Origin: Pandoraea sp. PE-S2T-3
GTDB lineage: Bacteria; Pseudomonadota; Gammaproteobacteria; Burkholderiales; Burkholderiaceae
Length of the DNA stretch: 64,000 nt
Direction: 5' to 3'
Assembly (NCBI RefSeq): GCF_002179965.1
Contig: NZ_NGUQ01000014.1
Coordinates: forward strand, 186,001-250,000
The notes below the pieces were generated by a model. That model was not told where the DNA came from and did not search any database. It saw only the letters and a list, made by a program, of their open reading frames with translations. The position numbers were made by a program, and so were the translations under genes. Positions 1 through 9,322 of the stretch are shown piece after piece (the first letter of the stretch is position 1; each line of letters starts with the position of its first letter).

Positions 1-221
1 GCGGTCGGCTTGTAGGCGCTGCCGTCGAGCGTGAATTCGCCGGAATCGGGCGTGTAGAGCCCGGTGATGACGTTGAAGAAAGTGGTCTTGCCGGCACCGT
101 TCGGGCCGATCAGTCCATAAATTTGTCCCGGCTTGATTTCCAGGCCCACATCGGTGAGGGCCTGAAGACCGCCGAAGCGTTTGTTCACGCCCTTGACGGA
201 CAGCAGAATTTGTTCGCTCAT
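1..221 (-). CDS. livG: Branched-chain amino acid ABC transporter ATPase LivG (5' part only)
   Basis: The first 73 or so codons of an ABC ATPase begin at the ATG complementary to 219-221 and run off the window edge. The Walker A motif [10 protein letters not shown] is visible near residue 40, after the LivG-like start [18 protein letters not shown]. Only the nucleotide-binding N-terminus is present; the signature motif and Walker B lie outside. It follows livM by 21 bases, so it would supply ATP hydrolysis for the LivKHM importer. LivF is not visible. Confidence 0.9.
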   Translation of the reverse strand, partial: MSEQILLSVKGVNKRFGGLQALTDVGLEIKPGQIYGLIGPNGAGKTTFFNVITGLYTPDSGEFTLDGSAYKPT

Positions 222-242
222 AGTCAGATCATCTCCCTCGGC

Positions 243-1379
243 TTACAGAGTCCGTTCTTCCGGACGCGGCGACGGCCACAGGCCGGCCGGACGGTACAGC
301 ATGATCAGGATCATGGCCAGACCGTACAGCAACTGCCGGATCACCTCGGGATCGACGATGACGCTGCCGAACAACTTCATTTGCAACGGGCCCATGGTCG
401 AGCGCAGGATCTCGGGGAAGGCCGAGAGCAGCACACCGCCCAGAATCACGCCCGGAATGTGCCCCATGCCGCCGAGCACCACCATCGAGAGCACGACGAT
501 CGACTCCCAGAAGGTGAACGACTCGGGCGAGACGAAGCCCTGGAACGCCGAGAACATGCCGCCGGCCACACCGCCGAACGACGCGCCCATGGCAAATGCG
601 AGCAGCTTGATGTTGCGCGTGTTGATGCCCATCGCCTTGGCGGCGATTTCGTCTTCACGAATGGCCACCCATGCCCGTCCGATGCGCGAGTGCTGCAATC
701 GCACGCAGATGAACGCGATGATCAGCGCCAGGAACACGAACAGGTAGTAATACATGTACACCGAGCTGACCTGTACCCCGAAGAAGTTGTGCGCCTTCGA
801 AAAATCGAAGCCGAACAACGACGCGGGCTGGATCGCGGTGATCCCCTTCGGGCCGTTGGTGATGTTCACCGGACGGTCGAGGTTGTTCATGAAAATGCGG
901 ATGATTTCGCCGAAACCCAACGTGACGATGGCCAGGTAGTCACCCCGCAGACGCAGTGTCGGCGCCCCCAGCAAGATGCCGAATATCGCCGCTACCGCCG
1001 CCCCGATCGGTATGGTGAACCACACCGGCACGTGCAGTCCGTTCGGGAACAGATGCCCGATCCACTCGAACTGCGTCGACAAGTGCGGCGAGCTGAGAAA
1101 CGCGGTGACGTACGCGCCCACGGCATAGAACGCGATGTAGCCCAAATCGAGCAGGCCGGCGAAGCCCACCACGATGTTCAGGCCCAGCGCGAGCATGATG
1201 TAGAGCAGCGCGAAGTCGAGCACGCGCACCCAGTAGTTGCCACCGGCGTAGCCCACGAGTACCGGCGCGAAGATGGCCGCAAGCAGGAAAAAGGCGAGGC
1301 CGCGATAGGCCTTGCGTGTGGCGGCGGCGGCCGAAATTTGCGTGGCCGCGCCCGACGAAGTTTGCACAGGTTGATTCAT
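243..1379 (-). CDS. livM: Branched-chain amino acid ABC transporter permease LivM
   Basis: This 378-residue polytopic membrane protein of the LivM family forms the translocation pore with LivH in the inner membrane. It has a soluble N-terminus of about 25 residues, then many hydrophobic helices. The conserved segment GLNIVVGFAGLLDLGYIAFY near residue 65 and the loop WVAIREDEIAAKAMGIN near residue 240 (EAA-type contact with the ATPase) identify the family. It lies 18 bases after livH and 21 before livG, all on the minus strand, so one operon is expected. Length is in the usual range. Confidence 0.95.
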   Translation of the reverse strand: MNQPVQTSSGAATQISAAAATRKAYRGLAFFLLAAIFAPVLVGYAGGNYWVRVLDFALLYIMLALGLNIVVGFAGLLDLGYIAFYAVGAYVTAFLSSPHLSTQFEWIGHLFPNGLHVPVWFTIPIGAAVAAIFGILLGAPTLRLRGDYLAIVTLGFGEIIRIFMNNLDRPVNITNGPKGITAIQPASLFGFDFSKAHNFFGVQVSSVYMYYYLFVFLALIIAFICVRLQHSRIGRAWVAIREDEIAAKAMGINTRNIKLLAFAMGASFGGVAGGMFSAFQGFVSPESFTFWESIVVLSMVVLGGMGHIPGVILGGVLLSAFPEILRSTMGPLQMKLFGSVIVDPEVIRQLLYGLAMILIMLYRPAGLWPSPRPEERTL

Positions 1380-1397
1380 TGTGTTTGTCCTCGCCGC

Positions 1398-2348
1398 TTA
1401 TGCACGATCTGCCACGCGTTCGCCCAACAACCCGGACGGACGGAACACGAGCACCACGATCAGGACGACGAACGCGAACACGTCCTGATAGTTACTGCCG
1501 AAAACACCACCGGTGAGGTCACCGATGTAGCCGGCACCCAGCGCTTCGATCAGGCCGAGCAGCACGCCGCCGACCATGGCGCCTTGCAGGTTGCCGATGC
1601 CCCCGAGCACGGCGGCGGTGAACGCCTTCATCCCGGGAATGAAACCCATGTAGAAGTGGACGTTTCCGTAGTTCGACGCCATCATCACGCCCGCGAGTGC
1701 CGCCAGTCCGCCGCCCAGCGCGAAGGTCGCCGAGATCACGAAGTTGGGGTTCACGCCCATGAGACCCGCCACGTTGCGGTTCTCCGCAGTGGCGCGCATG
1801 GCACGGCCGAGCTTGGTACGGTTCACGAGCTGCGTGAGGCCGAACATCACGAGGAACGCGACGACGACGATCACGATACCGGTGCCGCTGGTCACAGCGC
1901 CCGGATGGTTGCCGCGCTCCGGGATAACCGTCAAGGCGTCGGTAGGCAGCAGTTGCGGGAACGACAGCGGGTTGCGCGACCAGATCAGCATGGCGATCGT
2001 CTGCAACAGCAGCGACACGCCGATGGCGGTGATCAGCGGCGCCAGACGCGGAGCGTTGCGCAGCGGCCGGTAAGCAACCCGTTCGATCACGAAGTTGGTC
2101 AACGCGCACACGGGCACACACACCGCCGTGGCGATGGCCAGCATGAGCACCGGATTCATGTTCGGTGCGATCTTCATCAACAAGTTGATGGTGGACAGCG
2201 CGACCATCGCGCCGATCATCATCACGTCGGCGTGGGCAAAGTTGATGATGCCCAAGATGCCGTAGACCATGGTGTAGCCCAGCGCAATGATCGCGTACAC
2301 GCTACCAAGCACGAGGCCGTTCAAGATTTGTTGGATAAAAATATCCAT
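1398..2348 (-). CDS. livH: Branched-chain amino acid ABC transporter permease LivH
   Basis: A 316-residue inner-membrane permease that pairs with LivM. I place the start at the ATG complementary to 2346-2348 (MDIFIQQILNGLVLGSVYAI) because AAGGAG lies about 8 bases before it. The frame stays open about 43 codons further upstream, but that stretch is Pro/Ala-rich and unlike the family. The segment RAMRATAENRNVAGLMGVN (EAA loop) and multiple hydrophobic helices support the call. The terminator-like hairpin between livK and livH suggests less livHMG than livK message. Confidence 0.95.
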   Translation of the reverse strand: MDIFIQQILNGLVLGSVYAIIALGYTMVYGILGIINFAHADVMMIGAMVALSTINLLMKIAPNMNPVLMLAIATAVCVPVCALTNFVIERVAYRPLRNAPRLAPLITAIGVSLLLQTIAMLIWSRNPLSFPQLLPTDALTVIPERGNHPGAVTSGTGIVIVVVAFLVMFGLTQLVNRTKLGRAMRATAENRNVAGLMGVNPNFVISATFALGGGLAALAGVMMASNYGNVHFYMGFIPGMKAFTAAVLGGIGNLQGAMVGGVLLGLIEALGAGYIGDLTGGVFGSNYQDVFAFVVLIVVLVFRPSGLLGERVADRA

Positions 2349-2505
2349 GAAGCTAACTCCTTGTTCCCCGAAAACGGGCTCCCAGCGCGCTTCACCGATA
2401 GGCGTCGCAGGGGTGGCTGAGAGAACTGCGGGTGTTGAGGCTGATCCTGGTTCAGGAGGGGGGGCCGTGCCCGTCATGCAGGCACGGCTTCGTTCCGCAG
2501 ATGAA

Positions 2506-2542
2506 GAAACGGCACCGAAAGGGTAGGCAACGGTGCCGTTTC
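2506..2542 (-). terminator. Hairpin terminator or attenuator after livK
   Basis: A perfect 12-bp inverted repeat (GAAACGGCACCG / CGGTGCCGTTTC) with a 13-base loop lies 20 bases after the livK stop. On the minus strand it is followed by a weak T/C tract. It probably lowers read-through from livK into livHMG, the usual way a binding protein is made in excess over its permease. Confidence 0.75.
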
Positions 2543-2562
2543 ATGGCGCTAGCGCCCGGGAG

Positions 2563-3771
2563 TTACATCTTCACCACGTCAAGCACGCTCTTCTTCTTGT
2601 TCTGATAGTTGTAGAGCGTAATCACCGGTTCCTTCATGTCGCCCTTGCTGTCGAAAGCGATGTGGCCAATGACACCCTTGTAGTCGGTGGCCGGCATGGC
2701 CGCCAGGATCTTGGCCGGATCGGTCGAGTTGGCACGCTTCATCGCGTCGACGATCACATTGACAGCGTCATACGTGAACGGGGCGTAGATCTGGATCGGC
2801 TGGTTGAAGCGAGCTTCATAACGCTTGGAGAAGTCGTCGCCGCCTTCCATCTTCGACAGCGCCATACCCGCTTCCGAGCAGACGATGTTGTCGATGGCGT
2901 CGCCGGCCAGTTCGGCCACCTTGTCGGTACACACGCCGTCGCCGGCCAGCACCTTGGAGCCAATGCCCAGTTCCTTCGACTGCTTGGCGAACGGGCCGCC
3001 GGTCGCATCCATACCGCCGTACATGATGATGTCCGGCTTCTCACCCTTGATCTTGGTCAGAATGGCGCGGAAGTCCGTGGCCTTGTCGTTGGTCGCGTCG
3101 TGCGAGAGCACCTTCAGGCCGTTGGCCTTGGCGGTCTTCTCGAACTCGTCGGCCAAGCCCTTGCCGTAGGCGGTCGCGTCGTCGACGATGGCCACCGACT
3201 TGGCACCCAGCGTCTTCGTTGCGTAGTTGGCCAGTGCCGGACCCTGCTGAGCGTCCGTCGCCACTACACGATAGGCCGTCTTGAAGCCCTGTTGGGTGTA
3301 GGCCGGGTTGGTTGCCGACGGGGAGATCTGCACGATGCCTGCATCGCTATAGATCTTCGAGGCCGGGATCGTCGTGCCCGAATTCAAGTGGCCCACCACT
3401 GCGACGACTTTCTCGTCGACCAGTTTCTGTGCAACCTGGGTAGCGGTTTTCGGATCGGCCGCATCGTCTTCAGCCACCAGTTCCAGCTTGACCGGCTTGC
3501 CGTCGATGGTCAGACCGGCCTTGTTGGCTTCCTCAACGGCGAGGCGTGCACCATTTTCGTTATCTTTGCCCAAGTGAGCAATTTGGCCCGTCAACGGTGC
3601 AACGTGACCAATCTTGATAACAACCGCATCGCCGCCCCCGCTGGCGGCAGTCGTCGCGGCAGGTGCAGAAGCGGCACCCGAATCGGCCTGCTTTTCTTCC
3701 TTCTGACCGCATGCCGCCAACAGCGTCACTGCGGCGACTACGGGCAGTACCTTCGCGAACTTGAGTTGCAT
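2563..3771 (-). CDS. livK: Branched-chain amino acid ABC transporter substrate-binding lipoprotein
   Basis: A 402-residue periplasmic ligand-binding protein of the Leu/Ile/Val (Peripla_BP_6) family. The N-terminus has a lipoprotein signal with lipobox LAAC at residues 18-21, so Cys21 should be lipidated. An Ala/Ser-rich linker of about 25 residues follows, then the family start IKIGHVAPLTGQIAHLGKDN. Later motifs such as VVGHLNSGTTIPASKIY and MYGGMDATGG fit the two-lobed fold. It is the first gene of the liv cluster. The exact ligand (Leu, Ile, Val or another amino acid) cannot be read from sequence. Confidence 0.92.
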   Translation of the reverse strand: MQLKFAKVLPVVAAVTLLAACGQKEEKQADSGAASAPAATTAASGGGDAVVIKIGHVAPLTGQIAHLGKDNENGARLAVEEANKAGLTIDGKPVKLELVAEDDAADPKTATQVAQKLVDEKVVAVVGHLNSGTTIPASKIYSDAGIVQISPSATNPAYTQQGFKTAYRVVATDAQQGPALANYATKTLGAKSVAIVDDATAYGKGLADEFEKTAKANGLKVLSHDATNDKATDFRAILTKIKGEKPDIIMYGGMDATGGPFAKQSKELGIGSKVLAGDGVCTDKVAELAGDAIDNIVCSEAGMALSKMEGGDDFSKRYEARFNQPIQIYAPFTYDAVNVIVDAMKRANSTDPAKILAAMPATDYKGVIGHIAFDSKGDMKEPVITLYNYQNKKKSVLDVVKM

Positions 3772-3930
3772 GTGATTATCTCCTGATTGTCGGCGGTTTA
3801 ATAAAACGCCAATAACGCCAATTCAATGTTTCGTATGCGAAACGCGCGCATTGTAACTCCATTCTTTGCGGCTGCGACGCCCGCCGCCACAGGGTTTTCC
3901 ATAATGGAGGCCTAAGGTTTATACCGACTT

Positions 3931-3961
3931 GTGCAACCCTATTTTTTCAAAAGTGCAACCC
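3931..3961. promoter_or_regulatory. Direct repeat GTGCAACCC x2, possible operator
   Basis: Two exact copies of GTGCAACCC at 3931-3939 and 3953-3961 are spaced 22 bp start to start, about two helical turns. They lie 160-190 bp upstream of livK. A cooperative binding site is an inference only. Confidence 0.35.
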
Positions 3962-4013
3962 CGCTTTCGATCAAGGTTTTACAGACCTGCGCGAATTCGC
4001 TCAGGCGGCTCCA

Positions 4014-4032
4014 TGGTGCATACAATGCACCA
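4014..4032. promoter_or_regulatory. Perfect dyad TGGTGCAT-N3-ATGCACCA upstream of livK
   Basis: An 8-bp perfect inverted repeat with a 3-bp spacer lies about 243 bp upstream of the livK start in AT-rich DNA. The short spacer and position fit a homodimeric regulator site. The regulator is unknown to me. Confidence 0.45.
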
Positions 4033-4429
4033 AATATGGGATTCATCACCATAGTTATTAATAAAGCAAATTACGTGCCCGGTCGATTTGGAACGAATAC
4101 TCTAATTAAGTGAATATATAAATAATTAGATAATTGAAAACCGAATGGCGTTATTTGGTATTAATTCATTAAGCGATGAATTGCGGAAATCACGCACGTG
4201 GTTTTAATGGCCGATACGGCGAAATTCGCCAAATCGCCATTGCGGGGATTCCGCAAAAACGTACGCAGAATTGCGTAGCTGTCGCGTGGTGTTTGACTTG
4301 AATTTGCGGGCGTCTATTGACGGCCGCCAAGGGCATGGGGAGAGGCTTGCGGGGGCGCGACGAGGAAGGCCTGCGGGAGGCTTACCGAGGGGCGGCGGGA
4401 GGGGTGTGTGAGTGGGGACGGGAAACGAA

Positions 4430-4465
4430 AAAGCCGGGGCGCGCATGATGCGGCACCCCGGCTTT
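4430..4465 (-). terminator. Intrinsic terminator of the fkpB-ispH unit
   Basis: AAAGCCGGGG / CCCCGGCTTT form a 10-bp stem with a 16-base loop, about 60 bases after the ispH stop. On the minus strand the stem is followed by TTTTTCGTTT. Confidence 0.85.
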
Positions 4466-4526
4466 CGTGACTGCGGGCCGTCGTGCTGACGACGTCCCGC
4501 AGACGATCATGCTGACAACGTAAAAC

Positions 4527-5498
4527 TTACTCGGTCACCGGCGTCAGGCCCTTCGGCAGCGGGAACGCGATGTTCTCTTCGACGCCTTCGAGCACCTTGA
4601 CCTGATTCACGCCGAGTTCGCGCAGGCGCGCGACGATCGACTGTGCCAGCACTTCCGGCGCCGAAGCGCCTGCCGTCACACCGATACGACGCTTGCCATC
4701 GAACCACTCGGGCTTGAGTTGCGCCGGTGAGTCGATCATGTAGGCCGGCACACCCATCTTCTCGGCCACTTCGCGCAGACGATTCGAATTGGAGCTGTTC
4801 GGGCTGCCCACCACCACCACGACATCGCATTGCGGGGCCATGAACTTCACGGCGTCCTGACGATTTTGCGTCGCGTAGCAGATGTCCTGCTTCTTCGGCT
4901 CGGTGATCAGCGGGAAACGCTTCTTGAGCGCGTTGATCACTTCGGCGGCGTCATCGACCGACAGCGTCGTCTGCGTCACGAAAGCCAGTTTCGTTTCGTC
5001 GGCGACTTGCAGTGCGAGCACGTCTTCGATGGTCTCGACGAGGAACATGCCCTCGCCCGACTGCCCCATCGTGCCTTCGACTTCCGGGTGGCCCTTGTGG
5101 CCGATCATGATGATCTCGTGCCCTTGGCCGCGCATCTTCGCGACTTCGACGTGCACCTTGGTCACGAGCGGACAGGTGGCGTCGAAAATGCGCAGACCGC
5201 GCTCCTGCGCTTCGGCACGCACGGCTTGCGACACGCCGTGAGCGCTGAAGATCAACGTGTTGCCCGAGGGCACGTCGGTCAGCTCTTCGACGAAAATCGC
5301 GCCTTTCTTGCGCAGGTTCTCGACGACATAGGCGTTATGTACGATCTCGTGACGAACATAGATCGGGGCACCATACATGGACAGCGCGCGCTCGACGATC
5401 TCGATTGCACGGTCGACGCCCGCGCAAAAACCGCGCGGCTGGGCCAGCAGAATTTCCGCGTCCGACAGGGTCGGCGCAACGACTTGGGTGGCGCTCAT
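4527..5498 (-). CDS. ispH: 4-hydroxy-3-methylbut-2-enyl diphosphate reductase IspH (LytB)
   Basis: The last enzyme of the MEP isoprenoid pathway, converting HMBPP to IPP and DMAPP with a [4Fe-4S] cluster. The 323 residues show all three cluster cysteines in context: [12 protein letters not shown] near residue 25, [11 protein letters not shown] near 115, and CYATQNRQ near 207. The substrate histidines are in [13 protein letters not shown] and [12 protein letters not shown]. It starts 8 bases after the fkpB stop, the same pairing as fkpB-ispH in E. coli, and ends at a strong terminator. Confidence 0.98.
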   Translation of the reverse strand: MSATQVVAPTLSDAEILLAQPRGFCAGVDRAIEIVERALSMYGAPIYVRHEIVHNAYVVENLRKKGAIFVEELTDVPSGNTLIFSAHGVSQAVRAEAQERGLRIFDATCPLVTKVHVEVAKMRGQGHEIIMIGHKGHPEVEGTMGQSGEGMFLVETIEDVLALQVADETKLAFVTQTTLSVDDAAEVINALKKRFPLITEPKKQDICYATQNRQDAVKFMAPQCDVVVVVGSPNSSNSNRLREVAEKMGVPAYMIDSPAQLKPEWFDGKRRIGVTAGASAPEVLAQSIVARLRELGVNQVKVLEGVEENIAFPLPKGLTPVTE

Positions 5499-5506
5499 TT
5501 CGATTC

Positions 5507-5962
5507 CTACAGAATGCCGATAATCTGGACTTCGAACACAATCGGCTGTCCAGCCAAAGGATGGTTGAAGTCGAACAATGCCCAGCCGTCACCCAACTCG
5601 CGCAGGATGCCCGCATAGCGGCCACCGCTCGGCGCATTGAATTCGACCAGATCACCCACGGTGTATTCTTCGCCGAAATTGCTGTTCTCTTGCAGCGTCT
5701 TCATCGTGACACGTTGCAGCAACTCGGGATTGCGCGGGCCGAAGGCCTGCTCCGGGGCAAGTTCGATACTACGGCGCTCCCCCACATTCATGCCCAGCAG
5801 CGCCTGTTCGAGCGTCGGCGCCATCTGGCCGCCGCCCAGTTGCAGCGTGGCCGGCGTGCCTTCGAAAGTGTTGACGATATCCGCGCCGTCAGGGGCGCCA
5901 ATCCGGTAGTGCAGCGTCAGATAGGAATCGTCCTGAACCACGGGGGGTGCGACAGAATTCAT
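5507..5962 (-). CDS. fkpB: FKBP-type peptidyl-prolyl isomerase FkpB (SlpA type)
   Basis: A 151-residue cytoplasmic prolyl isomerase and chaperone of the SlyD/SlpA type. The family pattern [11 protein letters not shown] near residue 10, a glycine-rich flap [22 protein letters not shown], and a C-terminal strand [21 protein letters not shown] are present. It lacks the His-rich metal-binding tail of SlyD, which favours FkpB. It is cotranscribed with ispH. Confidence 0.9.
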   Translation of the reverse strand: MNSVAPPVVQDDSYLTLHYRIGAPDGADIVNTFEGTPATLQLGGGQMAPTLEQALLGMNVGERRSIELAPEQAFGPRNPELLQRVTMKTLQENSNFGEEYTVGDLVEFNAPSGGRYAGILRELGDGWALFDFNHPLAGQPIVFEVQIIGIL

Positions 5963-6124
5963 GGGGGTCTCACAGCAAGGTCAAGCTAATATTGTAAATG
6001 ACGACGCGTTGCGCGTCCGGCTCCCCCTACGCGCAGTCCGGAATTTTACCTCCAGCGGCTGTATTTCTCTTTAGTGACATCGCGACGATTCATGCGCGCG
6101 GCGGTGTCTGCGCCTGGAGTCGTC

Positions 6125-6802
6125 ATGTCCATCGCCCAATGGCCGCTCGCCGAGCGGCCCCGCGAAAAAATGCTTGCCCGTGGGGCTAACGCCCTTTCCG
6201 ATGCCGAATTGCTCGCCATTTTCCTGCGCACCGGCTCGCGCGGACGCAATGCCGTCGATCTCGGCCGCGACCTGCTCGCGGGTAGCGGCGGCTCATTGAC
6301 CCGCCTGCTCGCCTCGCCGTTCGAGACGCTACGGCAGATTCCCGGCCTCGGTCAGGCCAAGTTCGTCCAGTTTCAAGCCGCACTAGAAATGGCCCGCCGC
6401 ATGCTGGGCGAGCGCCTCGAGGCCGGCGACGTGCTTGATACACCGGCACGCGTGCGCGATTACCTTCGCCTGACGCTGCGCGATCACTCGCGCGAACGCT
6501 TTGTCTGCCTGTTTCTGGATGCCGGCCATCGTCTGGTGAGTGCCCGCATCATGTTTGAAGGCACCCTCACTCAGACCTGCGCCTACCCTCGCGAAATCGT
6601 GCGCGCCGCACTCGACGTCAATGCGGCTGTAGTGATTGTCGCCCACAATCATCCGTCGGGTATCGCCCTGCCAAGCCCGGCAGATCTAGCGCTCACACGG
6701 CTGCTCGGGGATGCGCTGACCCTGCTGGAGATACGGTTGCTCGATCATTTCATCGTCGCCGGCGATAGCGTGTACTCGCTCGCCGAGCAGGGCGAGTTGT
6801 GA
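6125..6802 (+). CDS. radC: RadC family JAMM-domain protein
   Basis: A 225-residue chromosomal RadC-type protein. The N-terminal HhH region contains LSDAELLAIFLRTGSRGRNA and IPGLGQAKFVQFQAA. The C-terminal JAB/JAMM metal site is intact: VIVAHNHPSG near residue 175, then the downstream Asp in SPADLALT. I start at ATG 6125 (MSIAQWPLAERPREKM) because GGAG lies 5 bases before it; the frame is open 17 codons further. The biochemical role of RadC is unsettled, and a DNA-repair role is not secure. Confidence 0.93.
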   Translation: MSIAQWPLAERPREKMLARGANALSDAELLAIFLRTGSRGRNAVDLGRDLLAGSGGSLTRLLASPFETLRQIPGLGQAKFVQFQAALEMARRMLGERLEAGDVLDTPARVRDYLRLTLRDHSRERFVCLFLDAGHRLVSARIMFEGTLTQTCAYPREIVRAALDVNAAVVIVAHNHPSGIALPSPADLALTRLLGDALTLLEIRLLDHFIVAGDSVYSLAEQGEL

Positions 6803-6925
6803 TCTGCACAACAATTTAGCAAGCAGTTCGCGTTCGCGGGCCGCTTGCGCTATAATCCGTCCCTTCCCGAATCTCCGACAGGCGCTTCCCACCATGGGCT
6901 CGCGTCCTACATCGTCCAAAAGCGA

Positions 6926-6955
6926 TTGATTTGTCTGGGATTTTTGTGGTATCAT
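6926..6955 (+). promoter_or_regulatory. Sigma-70 promoter of rpmB-rpmG
   Basis: TTGATT (6926-6931) and TATCAT (6950-6955) with an 18-bp spacer lie about 63 bp before rpmB. A second consensus -10, TATAAT at 6851-6856, lies upstream with a poor -35 and may be an additional promoter. Confidence 0.65.
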
Positions 6956-7017
6956 CGCGGTCTGTCTTTTCGACTCACCACTTTTTTTTACACAGAATTC
7001 TGGGTTAGGAGTGCTTC

Positions 7018-7251
7018 ATGGCACGCGTATGTCAAGTGACCGGGAAAGCGCCGATGGTCGGCAACAACGTTTCCCACGCCAACAACAAAACCAAGCGCCG
7101 TTTTCTCCCGAACTTGCAAAATCGCCGGTTCTGGGTTGAGAGCGAAAACCGTTGGGTGCGCCTGCGTATCTCGAACGCTGGCCTGCGCCTGATCGACAAG
7201 AACGGCATCGATTCCGTTCTCGCCGACCTGCGTTCGCGCAAGGCCATCTAA
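7018..7251 (+). CDS. rpmB: 50S ribosomal protein L28
   Basis: A 77-residue bL28 with the family start [20 protein letters not shown] and the basic segment [18 protein letters not shown]. The start has GGAG 8 bases upstream. It is the first gene of the rpmB-rpmG unit. No zinc-binding CxxC pair is present. Confidence 0.98.
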   Translation: MARVCQVTGKAPMVGNNVSHANNKTKRRFLPNLQNRRFWVESENRWVRLRISNAGLRLIDKNGIDSVLADLRSRKAI

Positions 7252-7267
7252 GTTTTAGGAGCTCATC

Positions 7268-7435
7268 ATGGCAAAAGGCGCTCGCGACAAGATCAAGCTG
7301 GAATCGACCGCTGGTACCGGTCATTTCTACACGACTACCAAAAACAAGCGTACCAAACCGGAAAAGATGGAAATCAGCAAGTTTGATCCGGTCGCTCGTA
7401 AGCACGTGCCGTACAAGGAAACCAAGATCAAATAA
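7268..7435 (+). CDS. rpmG: 50S ribosomal protein L33
   Basis: A 55-residue bL33, nearly identical in pattern to the E. coli protein ([20 protein letters not shown] at the start, VPYKETKIK at the end). It begins 16 bases after rpmB with AGGAG before the ATG. It is the cysteine-free form. The rpmB-rpmG pair is conserved in proteobacteria. Confidence 0.98.
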   Translation: MAKGARDKIKLESTAGTGHFYTTTKNKRTKPEKMEISKFDPVARKHVPYKETKIK

Positions 7436-7478
7436 GATCAACAGGTTTTCTCGCAGCAGTTCGCTGTTGCGTTCAATG

Positions 7479-7502
7479 CCCCGCCTCTGGCGGGGTTTTT
7501 CA
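7479..7502 (+). terminator. Intrinsic terminator after rpmG
   Basis: CCCCGCC-TCT-GGCGGGG stem-loop followed directly by TTTTT, 43 bases after the rpmG stop. Confidence 0.93.
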
Positions 7503-7677
7503 TTTGGGCGTCCCGAAATTCACCAAGCTACGCGTTGCGTAGTCATCCCTCCTCCGATTTTGCCGAAGTGCGCATAGGGTCATGTGCCACGCGCGTATCG
7601 ACTCGCTATACTGGCTCACTTCCCATCATGCGAATCACGTCACCAAGATGACGTCGATTACGGAGACAGCCCGTATC

Positions 7678-9279
7678 ATGAATTTCGATGTCGTCATCGT
7701 CGGCAGTGGACTCGCCGGTCAATCCGTCGCCCTTCATCTGGCCAACACCTGCCGGGTCGCACTGGTCGCAAAACGCCCGATGCCCGAAGGGGCCAGCGAC
7801 TGGGCGCAAGGCGGCATCGCCGCCGTGCTCGATTCGGCCGACAGCGTCGACGAACATGTGGCCGATACCCTGATTGCCGGCGCCGGGTTGTGCGACGAGG
7901 CCGCTACGCGCTTTATCGTCGAACATAGCCGCGAAGCGATCGAATGGTTGATCGGTCAGGGCGTGCCGTTCACGCGTGACGAAGGCGCCGAACTCGGTTT
8001 TCACCTCACACGCGAAGGCGGTCACAGCCATCGCCGCATCATTCATGCGGCCGATGCTACCGGCCACGCGGTGATTACCACCCTCACCGAACGGGTGCGC
8101 CAACACCCCAATATCACGCTGTTTGAAAACCACTTCGCCGTCGATCTGATCACTTCAGACCGCGCCGACGCTGCGCCGACCGTCGGCCGCCATTGCCAGG
8201 GACTTTACGTTCAGGATATGGCCACCGGCGCGGTCCACGCGATGACCGCCCGTCATACGGTGCTGGCCACCGGCGGTGCGGGGAAGGTTTATCTCTACAC
8301 GACGAATCCCGACACCGCGACGGGAGACGGTATCGCCATGGCCTGGCGCGCCGGATGCCGGATCGCGAACATGGAATTCATCCAGTTTCATCCGACCTGC
8401 CTCTACCACCCGTACGCGAAGTCGTTTCTGATCAGCGAAGCGGTGCGCGGCGAAGGTGGCCGGCTGGTGCTTCCGGACGGGACTCGCTTCATGCCGCAGC
8501 ATGATCCGCGCGCCGAATTGGCGCCGCGCGACATCGTAGCGCGCGCTATCGACTTCGAGATGAAGAAGCACGGACTCGATTGCGTGTATCTGGACATTAG
8601 CCATCAAAGTCCCGAATTCCTGCAAGAACACTTCCCGACGATTCTCGCGCGCTGCGCCGAACTCGGTATCGACATCACGAAACAACCGATTCCGGTGGTG
8701 CCCGCCGCGCATTACACCTGTGGCGGTGTCGTCACGGATATGAACGGCCGCACCGATTTGCCGGGACTTTATGCCGTGGGCGAAGCGACTTACACCGGCC
8801 TGCATGGTGCCAATCGTCTGGCCAGCAACTCGCTGCTGGAGTGCATCGTGTTGGGCAAGGCCGCCGCGGAAGATATTCAGCGTGATGAGGTGTCGCTGCC
8901 CGGCATTACCGACGTGCCTGCATGGGACGAGAGCCGCGTGGCCGATGCGGATGAAGAAGTCGTGGTCGCCCACAACTGGGATGAATTGCGCCGGATGATG
9001 TGGAATTACGTCGGCATCGTGCGTACGAGCAAACGTCTGGAGCGCGCGCAGCATCGTATTGCGTTGCTGCGCGAGGAGATTACCGAGTACTACGCGAACT
9101 TCCGCGTGAGCCGCGACCTGCTTGAACTGCGAAATCTGGTCGACGTGGCGTCACTGATCGTGGATAGCGCATTGTCACGCCACGAAAGCCGTGGGCTTCA
9201 CTACTCTCGCGATTTCCCCGACACACTGCCCAAAGCGTTGCCGACCGTGCTTTCGCCCGTACTACCGCGCAAACGCTGA
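7678..9279 (+). CDS. nadB: L-aspartate oxidase
   Basis: The first step of de novo NAD synthesis: FAD-dependent oxidation of L-aspartate to iminoaspartate. From ATG 7678 ([20 protein letters not shown]) the protein has 533 residues, close to the E. coli 540. The FAD Rossmann motif GSGLAG is at residues 8-13, with later motifs [24 protein letters not shown] and AHYTCGGV typical of the succinate dehydrogenase/aspartate oxidase family. CGGAG lies about 14 bases before this ATG, and ATG 7648 is an alternative. It converges on nadC. Confidence 0.96.
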   Translation: MNFDVVIVGSGLAGQSVALHLANTCRVALVAKRPMPEGASDWAQGGIAAVLDSADSVDEHVADTLIAGAGLCDEAATRFIVEHSREAIEWLIGQGVPFTRDEGAELGFHLTREGGHSHRRIIHAADATGHAVITTLTERVRQHPNITLFENHFAVDLITSDRADAAPTVGRHCQGLYVQDMATGAVHAMTARHTVLATGGAGKVYLYTTNPDTATGDGIAMAWRAGCRIANMEFIQFHPTCLYHPYAKSFLISEAVRGEGGRLVLPDGTRFMPQHDPRAELAPRDIVARAIDFEMKKHGLDCVYLDISHQSPEFLQEHFPTILARCAELGIDITKQPIPVVPAAHYTCGGVVTDMNGRTDLPGLYAVGEATYTGLHGANRLASNSLLECIVLGKAAAEDIQRDEVSLPGITDVPAWDESRVADADEEVVVAHNWDELRRMMWNYVGIVRTSKRLERAQHRIALLREEITEYYANFRVSRDLLELRNLVDVASLIVDSALSRHESRGLHYSRDFPDTLPKALPTVLSPVLPRKR

Positions 9280-9322
9280 CCCGCCGCCCCGTCCGCTGAC
9301 GGGGCCCTACTCCACTACGCCA

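Larger units (their letters stand above)
3772..4429. other. AT-rich livK upstream region, no credible gene
   Basis: This non-coding stretch between the ispH terminator and the livK start is clearly AT-richer than its surroundings, especially 4030-4200. I find no ORF with family features or a good ribosome site. It contains direct repeats at 3931-3961 and a perfect dyad at 4014-4032, so it is most likely the livK control region. Confidence 0.6.

Noticed and set aside
123-2420. Long plus-strand open frame (765 codons) opposite livM and livH
   Set aside because: It is antisense to two clear permease genes, very rich in Arg/His/Asp/Gln as expected of a shadow frame in GC-rich DNA, and has no domain pattern.
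3931-4446. Two short frames in the livK-ispH gap
   Set aside because: No ribosome site, no hydrophobic or domain pattern; one overlaps the ispH terminator.
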